Origin: Ruania halotolerans
GTDB lineage: Bacteria > Actinomycetota > Actinomycetes > Actinomycetales > Beutenbergiaceae
Assembly: GCF_021049285.1 (NCBI RefSeq)
Contig: NZ_CP088017.1
Coordinates: 558,001 to 622,000 of the forward strand
Direction: 5' to 3'
DNA: 64,000 nucleotides
Numbering within the stretch: position 1 is the stretch's first letter; each line of letters begins with the position of its first letter. Both the position numbers and the translations under genes were made by a program. Below the pieces are notes generated by a model. It saw nothing but the letters and a program-made list of their open reading frames with translations, was not told the origin of the DNA and searched no databases. This document shows positions 58,470 to 64,000 of the stretch, one piece after another.

Positions 58470-59198
58470 CTACTGTGTGGCGAGCCAGCCTGCCAAGCGG
58501 TCGGGTCGGTCGGTGATGATCCCGTCCACGCCGGCGGCAACCAGCGGTGCCCACTCGTCGGGGTCGTTCGAGGTCCAGGTGAAGATCTGCTGCCCGGCGT
58601 CGTGCACACGGGCCACGGCACTGGGCTCGGCGATCACACTGGCCGACGAGGGGTTGCAGGCCACGGCACCCAGTTCGGCACAGGTGGTGAGCGCCTCCCC
58701 GGTGATCTCCCGCACCAGCAGGGCACGAGGAAGGTCTGGCGCCAATGTCTGCAGCGTCCTCAGCATGTCCACCTCGAAGGACTGGGCGAGGACCCGCTCG
58801 GTCAGGCCCGCCTCCCGGATCTGGGTCAGCACCGCCATCGTCGGCTCAGGTCGCCACGCACCTTTGAGCTCGAGCAACAGGCCCACCTCGGGGAAACGTC
58901 CGAGGAGATCGACCACGTCGGCGAACAATGGGAGTGCGGTGCCCGCGAACGCCGGGTCGAACCACGATCCGGCGTCCAGGTATTTCATGTCCGTGGCGAG
59001 CATCTCGGCCACGATCCCCGCGCCGTCGGTGGTGCGGTCCACGGACGCATCGTGGATCACCACGGCTGAACCGTCTCCGCCCACCTGGAGGTCGATCTCA
59101 ATGAAGTCGGATCCACCGAATGCGGCAGCGGCGAACGCCGGCAGGGTGTTCTCCGGGGCCACGGCGGAATTGCCGCGATGGGCGATGATCTGGGTCAT
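58470..59198 (-). CDS. Glycerophosphodiester phosphodiesterase
   Basis: 242 residues, no signal peptide. GDPD catalytic marks are all visible: 'IIAHRGNSAVAPENTLPAF' (HR, E), 'DFIEIDLQVGGDGSAVVIHDASVDRTTDGAG' (ExD and HD), 'LLLELKGAWRP' and the closing 'TWTSNDPDEWAPLVAAGVDGIITDRPDRLAGWL'. It frees glycerol-3-phosphate from glycerophosphodiesters. It lies downstream of, and on the same strand as, the Ugp-like importer, which fits use of imported phosphodiesters, although a hairpin separates them. Confidence 0.94.
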   Translation of the reverse strand: MTQIIAHRGNSAVAPENTLPAFAAAAFGGSDFIEIDLQVGGDGSAVVIHDASVDRTTDGAGIVAEMLATDMKYLDAGSWFDPAFAGTALPLFADVVDLLGRFPEVGLLLELKGAWRPEPTMAVLTQIREAGLTERVLAQSFEVDMLRTLQTLAPDLPRALLVREITGEALTTCAELGAVACNPSSASVIAEPSAVARVHDAGQQIFTWTSNDPDEWAPLVAAGVDGIITDRPDRLAGWLATQ

Positions 59199-59312
59199 GG
59201 GTGTTCTCCTGTCTCAGGCTCTACCGCCACCGTACGGTGCGCCACCGACGCTCGCGGTGAGATCTCGCCGATGGTCCTCATGCGTTCCGCCACTATTCAC
59301 CTGGCGGATCAC

Positions 59313-59363
59313 CGTGACGACGCCGAACCTCAGGTGATGAGCCCGGGGTTCGGCGCCGTCACG
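59313..59363 (-). terminator. Hairpin between the Ugp-like operon and the phosphodiesterase gene
   Basis: Arms at 59313-59329 and 59347-59363 pair over 17 positions with one mismatch, with a 17-base loop. It lies 29 bases after the binding-protein stop on the minus strand and probably ends most of that transcript. Confidence 0.6.
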
Positions 59364-59391
59364 CGCGTTTCTACGAGTCAGCGCTCGCCTG

Positions 59392-60789
59392 TCACAGGTA
59401 GGGCTCCACATCGTCCTCGAATGCCCGCTGCAGGTTCGCGGTGACATCCGGGAAGACGTCCTCGGCGTTCTCTCCACCCAGGACCAGGCGCTCGATGCCG
59501 TCAGTGAGCATCTGGTCGCCACCGGGAGTGAACACGCGCACGAAGTCCTGCACCCTCGTCTTCTCCTGCAACTGGTCCACAGAGGTGCGGAACTGCGGCG
59601 TCTGCGCATAGACCTCCGCCATGATGTCGCCCTCGATGGCAGAGGTACGCACGGGCATGTAGCCGGTGCTCTCGGAGAACAGCGCCGTGTTGTCCTGCTC
59701 GGTGAGGAACTTCAGGAACATGGCAGCGGCGAGTTGTTGCTCCGGAGGCTTGGAAGCTGCGATCGCCAGTCCGGTCCCTCCGGTCGGCACGTTCGGGCCG
59801 GCCACCGGGCCATCCGGCAGGTAGGCCGTCCCCAGCTCGAAGTCCACGGCCTCCAGGTGTCCGGCGAGGGAGCCGGTCGATCCGATCAGGCATGCGTAGA
59901 TGCCTGCCTGGAAGTCGGCGTTGGTGTCGGCACCGAAGCTGGCGAAGGCGTCGTCTCCGTTGTACATGTCACGTACGAAGTTCCCCGCGGCCAGGGCCTC
60001 CTCGGTGTCCAGCGTGACCGTCCACTCATCGCTCATCGCGCCGCCCATACCCCAGATGATGTTGGAGAACCACCAGGCAGACCAGGACGGGCCGATTCCG
60101 TTGCCCAGCGGGGCGCCGTCGGCCGGGACCACCTCGCGCAGTGCGGGAGCCCACTCCTGCAGCTCGGCCCAGGTCTCCGGGCCACGGTCGGGCAGGCCGG
60201 CCTGCGCCCACAGGGCCTTGTTGTAGTAGAACAACGGTGTGGAGCGGGCGTACGGAGCGGCATAGTGCGCACCGTCGTACTCATAGTCGCTGTAGAAGGT
60301 CGGCACGAAGTCGCTGGTGTCCGATCCCAGGTGCGCGAACACGTCGTCGATGGGGATGATCTGGCCATTCACGAAGTACCGGAACCACCACACGTCCGAG
60401 GCGATCACCAGATCCGGGGTCTCGTCCGTGCCCGATGCGGCCTGAAAGCGCTGGGCGATCTCGTCATACCCTGCCCCGGCGGTGACGTGGTTGATCCGGA
60501 TGTCGGGGTACTCCTGGTTGAAGGCCTCGATGTAGGACTCTTCGAGCCCCTTGGTGTTGCCCGGGTGGTTGGACCACCAGGTGATCTCCGAGGCCGGCTC
60601 CACAGCGGACCAATCGATGGACTCGGAAGACTCCTCGCCGCCGTCGGTGACGCCGACGCTCGGGCCGCTGCATGCGGCCACCAGGCCACCGGTGAGTCCG
60701 AGCCCGCCGAGTGCGAGGACGTTGCGCCGAGAGGGGGCGCGTAGTGCCGAAGCCCAGGTGGGCCGGCCGGAGTGGTTCGTTGAGGGCAT
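59392..60789 (-). CDS. ABC substrate-binding lipoprotein, UgpB-like (Tat type)
   Basis: 465 residues from ATG 60789 (GAAGGA 7 bases upstream). Twin-arginine motif 'SRRNVLALGGLG' and lipobox 'VAAC' (about 40) mark a Tat lipoprotein. The mature domain resembles UgpB ('ITWWSNHPGNTKGLEESYIEAFNQEYPDIRINHVTAGAGYDEIAQRFQAA', 'TGYMPVRTSAIEGDIMAEVYAQTPQFRTSVDQL'). The GDPD gene downstream supports glycerol-3-phosphate or glycerophosphodiesters as ligand; a sugar remains possible. Confidence 0.9.
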   Translation of the reverse strand: MPSTNHSGRPTWASALRAPSRRNVLALGGLGLTGGLVAACSGPSVGVTDGGEESSESIDWSAVEPASEITWWSNHPGNTKGLEESYIEAFNQEYPDIRINHVTAGAGYDEIAQRFQAASGTDETPDLVIASDVWWFRYFVNGQIIPIDDVFAHLGSDTSDFVPTFYSDYEYDGAHYAAPYARSTPLFYYNKALWAQAGLPDRGPETWAELQEWAPALREVVPADGAPLGNGIGPSWSAWWFSNIIWGMGGAMSDEWTVTLDTEEALAAGNFVRDMYNGDDAFASFGADTNADFQAGIYACLIGSTGSLAGHLEAVDFELGTAYLPDGPVAGPNVPTGGTGLAIAASKPPEQQLAAAMFLKFLTEQDNTALFSESTGYMPVRTSAIEGDIMAEVYAQTPQFRTSVDQLQEKTRVQDFVRVFTPGGDQMLTDGIERLVLGGENAEDVFPDVTANLQRAFEDDVEPYL

Positions 60790-60860
60790 GGGAGCTTCCT
60801 TCAGGTAGGGAATCGGGGTGAGTGGGGTGTTGAGCGGGTGCCCATCCGTGGGCACGGTGA

Positions 60861-61793
60861 TCAGCCGGTGACTGCACCGGCGGTGAGACCTGCCACGAGC
60901 CGGCGCTGCAGGATCAGGAAGAAGAGCAGCATCGGGAGTGTGACGGCGACCGTGGCGGCCATCAGGACGCCCCAGTTCTGGATCCCGTCGACGTCCTGCA
61001 GCAGCGTCAGACCCACCGGCAACGTCATCGTGTCGGTGTTGTCGGTGACGAGCATGGGCCACAGATAGTCGTTCCACTCGTTCACCAGCGAGATGAGTCC
61101 CACGGCGGCCACGGTGGGCATGGACATCGGAACCACGAAACGCCACAGTCGGCGCCAGTGCCCGGCTCCGTCGAGTTCGGCCGCCTCGAGCACGGAGATC
61201 GGCAGGGACAAGAAGTGCTGCCTGAACAGGAACGTGCCGAATGCGCTCGCCAGGCCCGGCACGAGAATTCCCTGGTAGGTGTTCAGCCAGCCGAGGTCGG
61301 CGATCAGTGTGTAGTTCGGAATGATCGTGATCTGCCCGGGAATGAGTAGCGCAAAAAGCACCACAATGAAAACGGCATTGCGCAGTGGGATGGAAATGAA
61401 CACCACAGCGTAGGCGCAGCACAGGGCGAGGAAGACCTTCAGGCCGGCGCCGACGAGTGTCAAGCCCACACTGTTCGCGAACATGCGACCGATCGGAATG
61501 CTCGCGGCAACCTGCACGAAATTGTCCAGGTCCCAGGATCGCGGCAGCCACTGGAGCGGCAGGCTCACCAGCTCGGAGTTGTCTTTGAAGCTGGCGAGGA
61601 ACATCCAGATCAGCGGCACCGACATCACCAGGATGGCCACCAGCAGTGTCACGTAAAGGCTGGCATCGAGCACGACGGCGCCCGGTCGCCGTCGGCGTTC
61701 GCCTCTCGCCCGGGGCTCACGCACGTCGGCAGGGGGAGCGGGTGTCTCCGTGGCGGTCTGGTCAGGGGCGGGGCGCTCGAGTGCGGTGGTCAC
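60861..61793 (-). CDS. ABC transporter permease, UgpE/MalG type
   Basis: 310 residues from GTG 61793, overlapping the upstream permease stop as GTGA. A 35-residue Pro/Arg-rich cytoplasmic tail precedes six membrane helices. The coupling loop is 'ISVLEAAELDGAGHWRRLWRFVVPMSMPTVAAVGLISLVNEWNDYLWPML'. It ends 'RRLVAGLTAGAVTG', typical of UgpE. Confidence 0.93.
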   Translation of the reverse strand: MTTALERPAPDQTATETPAPPADVREPRARGERRRRPGAVVLDASLYVTLLVAILVMSVPLIWMFLASFKDNSELVSLPLQWLPRSWDLDNFVQVAASIPIGRMFANSVGLTLVGAGLKVFLALCCAYAVVFISIPLRNAVFIVVLFALLIPGQITIIPNYTLIADLGWLNTYQGILVPGLASAFGTFLFRQHFLSLPISVLEAAELDGAGHWRRLWRFVVPMSMPTVAAVGLISLVNEWNDYLWPMLVTDNTDTMTLPVGLTLLQDVDGIQNWGVLMAATVAVTLPMLLFFLILQRRLVAGLTAGAVTG

Positions 61794-62737
61794 GAGTAGT
61801 GCACCTTCCGTTCCATGTACTTCAGCTGCACTCCCGTGATCACCAGCAGGATGATGAACAGGATCGTGGCGCTGGCCGAGGCGTACCCGGCCCGACCGGT
61901 CTGGAATCCTTCGAGGTAGATCTGGTACATCAAGGTGGTGGTGCTGCCGAGCGGCCCGCCGTCGGTCATCGCCTTGATCAGGTCGAAGGACTGCAGCGAA
62001 CTGAGCATGGTGGTGATGAGCAGGAAGAACGTCACTGGGCCGAGCAGGGGCAGCACGATGGAGCGGAAGGTGCGCCACGCCGTCGCTCCGTCCAGTGAGG
62101 CGGCATCGCGCAGATCCTGGGGGATCGCCTGCAATCCGGCCAGGTAGATCAGCGCCACGTATCCGACGTGCTTCCACAGGTAGACGATGATGATCATCAG
62201 CAGAGCCCACGGCGCCGTGGTGTACCACTGTGGAGAGGCGAGACCGAGCCAGCCGAGCAGAGTGGACAGCAGACCGTAGCGTGGGTCGAAGATGTACAGC
62301 CAGAGCATGCCCACGGCGATCCCGGAGAGCACGTACGGCGCGAATGCCACGGTGCGCGCGATGCCCCGTCCGAACAGCTTGCGGTTCAGCAGCAACGCCA
62401 GCGCCAGCCCGAGCACGAGCGCGCCGCCGACTGTGGCGACCGCGAATATTGCCGTGGTGCCCATGATCTGGGGAGTCTGCGGGTCCGTGAACCACCGCTG
62501 GTAGTTCTCCAGTCCGACGAACCGGGCCACGCTGGAGCCCACATTCCACTGCAGCATCGAGTAGTAGAAGCTCAGGAGCAGCGGGCGGTAGACGAAGATC
62601 AGCAGCAACGCCACGTTCGGGCCGGCGAGCAGGAGGAAATAGCCGGCATTGCGCAGGCCCTTGCGCCGCCGGGCGCGCCGGCGCTGGGCCGCCGTCGACG
62701 AGGCCGGCGCCGGGGTGGAGATGGTGAGCGAACTCAT
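61790..62737 (-). CDS. ABC transporter permease, UgpA/MalF type
   Basis: 315 residues from ATG 62737. Basic N-terminus ('RRRARRRKGLRN'), six membrane helices, coupling loop 'QDLRDAASLDGATAWRTFRSIVLPLLGPVTFFLLITTMLSSLQSFDLIKAMTDGGP'. It is the first gene of the operon. No ATPase gene is present, as in the other sugar importers of this window. Confidence 0.93.
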   Translation of the reverse strand: MSSLTISTPAPASSTAAQRRRARRRKGLRNAGYFLLLAGPNVALLLIFVYRPLLLSFYYSMLQWNVGSSVARFVGLENYQRWFTDPQTPQIMGTTAIFAVATVGGALVLGLALALLLNRKLFGRGIARTVAFAPYVLSGIAVGMLWLYIFDPRYGLLSTLLGWLGLASPQWYTTAPWALLMIIIVYLWKHVGYVALIYLAGLQAIPQDLRDAASLDGATAWRTFRSIVLPLLGPVTFFLLITTMLSSLQSFDLIKAMTDGGPLGSTTTLMYQIYLEGFQTGRAGYASASATILFIILLVITGVQLKYMERKVHYS

Positions 62738-62819
62738 GAGTGGAATGTCCGATCTCGAGGAACCGAATCCACGCTAGGAGCACTCCGGCGGGGGTTTCGA
62801 CGAGATCGATGAATGCTCA

Positions 62820-62835
62820 TTTCTGGTTCCAGAAA
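62820..62835. promoter_or_regulatory. Candidate operator of the Ugp-like operon
   Basis: TTTCTGGTTCCAGAAA has 7-base inverted arms around TT and lies 83 bases upstream of ATG 62737. No regulator gene is adjacent, so which protein binds is unknown. Confidence 0.45.
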
Positions 62836-63062
62836 CGTTCACCTGTGTGTCGTTTTCACGCCAGTCGTTCACCATTCTTGATCAGTTGTGCTCACTGGCG
62901 ACCGGCGGGCGTCGCCCGTGAGCGATCCGTGGAGTGCTCGACGTTTCTGAATCTGGTTCTGTGCACGAGAACGAGACGATGAGCCGGCTCGAGCTGTTGG
63001 CGTCCGGGACGACTCGTGTTGATCACGCGTGTCCAGTAGTGGCACCACCCTGCACGCCCTCA

Positions 63063-63068
63063 TAGGGT
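63063..63068 (+). promoter_or_regulatory. -10 hexamer TAGGGT of a leaderless transcript
   Basis: TAGGGT ends six bases before ATG 63075 and there is no ribosome site, so the mRNA probably begins at the start codon. The -35 is weak (TGGCAC at 63040-63045, 17-base spacer). Confidence 0.5.
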
Positions 63069-63074
63069 GCCCGT

Positions 63075-63827
63075 ATGAAAATCGTTGCCGTGTACTCCAC
63101 CAAGGGTGGGGCTGGAAAGACGTCCGCAGCGGTCAACCTCGCCTGGGAAGCGAGCAGATCGGGCGCGGTGCTGCTGTGGGACCTGGATGCTCAGGGGGCG
63201 AGCACGTACCTGACCGGCGTGAAGCCCAAGCTGAAGGGCGGGGTCGCCAAGCTGGTCAAGGGGAGTAACACGATCTCCGACGTGGTCCGGGAAGCCGCCT
63301 TTCCCAGGCCCGAAGGGCACCACCGGATCGACGTCGTCCCAGCCGATGACTCCTACCGAGAGCTCGAACTGATGCTCGATTCCGTAAAGGGCTCGCGGCG
63401 CCGGCTCGAGAAGGCGCTCAAGGATGCCTCCGGTACCTATGACACGGTCATCCTGGACTGTCCTCCCGGCGCTTCGCTGGTGGCGGAGAACGCCGTGCGA
63501 TCTGCCGATGTGATCGTCACACCTGTAGCGCCGGCCGCACTCTCCCTTCGCTCGCTGGAGCAAGTGCGCGGCGTGGTGGCAGATTCCGCGAAGCCTGCTC
63601 CGATCCTGGCGTTTCTCTCCATGGTGGACCGGCGCAAGCTCTCACACCGGCGCGCGGTCGAGGACCTGCCCGTTGAGCACAAGGAGATCGTCGACGTCGT
63701 CGTACCCGCCAGTGTCGTGGTGGAACGCATGGGGTCCGAACGTGCGCCGGTGGCCGCGTTCGCGCCGCGCCATCAGGTGGCGCTGGCTTATACGGATCTG
63801 TGGGCGCTCGTCGTCAAGGCCGCCTGA
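63075..63827 (+). CDS. ParA/MinD-family ATPase (orphan)
   Basis: 250 residues. Deviant Walker A 'YSTKGGAGKTSAAVNLAW' (about 8-25), Walker A' 'LLWDLDAQGASTYLTG' and Walker B 'YDTVILDCPPGASLVAENAVRSADVIVTPVAPAALSLRSLEQV' are all present. The start follows a leaderless promoter. No parB or parS is visible, so it is an orphan of the chromosomal kind rather than a plasmid partition gene. It may position some other cell component. The cargo is unknown. Confidence 0.92.
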   Translation: MKIVAVYSTKGGAGKTSAAVNLAWEASRSGAVLLWDLDAQGASTYLTGVKPKLKGGVAKLVKGSNTISDVVREAAFPRPEGHHRIDVVPADDSYRELELMLDSVKGSRRRLEKALKDASGTYDTVILDCPPGASLVAENAVRSADVIVTPVAPAALSLRSLEQVRGVVADSAKPAPILAFLSMVDRRKLSHRRAVEDLPVEHKEIVDVVVPASVVVERMGSERAPVAAFAPRHQVALAYTDLWALVVKAA

Positions 63828-63965
63828 GTGCTGACGGCGCTTCGACGTACTGGATCGACGCCGTGGTCGAGTTCGATGGGAAGTTTCGCGGAGTCCGGCC
63901 TCGTCGCGCGGGTCGATCTGGACGTCGACGACGCCACGATGGTGCTTGTCACGCTCGGCGAATAG
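63828..63965 (+). CDS. Possible 45-residue protein directly after the ParA gene
   Basis: GTG 63828 follows the ParA stop without a gap. The second half reads as a plausible folded strand pair ('AESGLVARVDLDVDDATMVLVTLGE', then a stop). ATG 63876 could be an internal start. No ribosome site is seen; it would rely on coupling to the ParA gene. Alternatively the C-terminal part belongs to an as yet unseen frameshifted gene. Confidence 0.3.
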   Translation: MLTALRRTGSTPWSSSMGSFAESGLVARVDLDVDDATMVLVTLGE

Positions 63966-64000
63966 AACACGCCTCACGCAGGAGCGGACGGCAGTGGAAC

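Larger units (their letters stand above)
62738..63074. other. Divergent regulatory region between the Ugp-like operon and the ParA gene
   Basis: This 337-base gap has no gene. It contains the inverted repeat TTTCTGG-TT-CCAGAAA (62820-62835), 83 bases upstream of the UgpA-type start and a likely operator, and a leaderless-type -10 (TAGGGT, 63063-63068) for the ParA gene. A related half site TTTCTG recurs near 62943. Confidence 0.5.

Overview
The window is GC-rich DNA with dense, often overlapping genes (ATGA, GTGA and TGATG junctions), several apparently leaderless starts (a TANNNT hexamer 6-7 bases before ATG), LPXTG/LAXTG-anchored surface proteins and Tat lipoproteins. All of this points to an actinobacterium. 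The many plant-polysaccharide genes suggest a soil or plant-associated Micrococcales, perhaps Ruaniaceae or a relative, but that assignment is an inference and I could not test it.

Layout. 1-540: end of an FAD oxidoreductase. 933-8156: a 2407-residue LPXTG adhesin-like protein closed by a strong hairpin. 8480-12149: an LPXTG-anchored discoidin/hydrolase-like protein with a possible operator, facing an RpiR regulator. 12213-16338: a stand-alone LigD-type polymerase, an SBF transporter and an ABC/FtsX exporter pair. 16569-22069: a tRNA-Arg(ACG) gene carrying a 5.4-kb integrated element bounded by 59-bp perfect direct repeats. 22070-23265: a gene-poor scar with a broken XRE-type HTH gene.

23266-32748: a polysaccharide locus with a wall-anchored alginate-lyase-like protein, an ABC importer (two permeases and a Tat lipoprotein), an RpiR regulator and a large FAD oxidoreductase. 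33140-38787 (minus): a LacI-controlled operon with a SsuABC/TauABC-type importer (two different permeases) and an amidohydrolase/decarboxylase, with three matching palindromic operators. 38878-43564: a small membrane protein, a hypothetical, a sugar-isomerase/Gfo-Idh pair, and a dicarboxylate symporter with a structured leader.

43635-52976: a MarR-like gene, then a rhamnogalacturonan locus (DUF624/YesL, LplABC-type importer, SGNH acetylesterase, DUF1961/YesU, PL26/YetA-type exolyase). 53025-57012: FMN riboswitch and ribD-ribE-ribBA-ribH. 57112-59198 (minus): VOC, DUF1801 and glycerophosphodiesterase genes. 59392-62737 (minus): a Ugp-like ABC importer. 63075-63827: an orphan, probably leaderless, ParA-type ATPase.

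The most interesting region is the tRNA-Arg element. In 5.4 kb it has a tyrosine integrase, an HTH partner gene, an excisionase-type HTH protein, a lambda-O-like initiator with iteron-like repeats inside its own gene, a run of small overlapping genes, a terminase-small-subunit-like protein and a membrane-anchored cargo protein. It has no recognisable capsid, portal, large terminase, tail or lysis gene. That fits a phage satellite (PICI-like) of an actinobacterium and is the best candidate here for an undescribed system.
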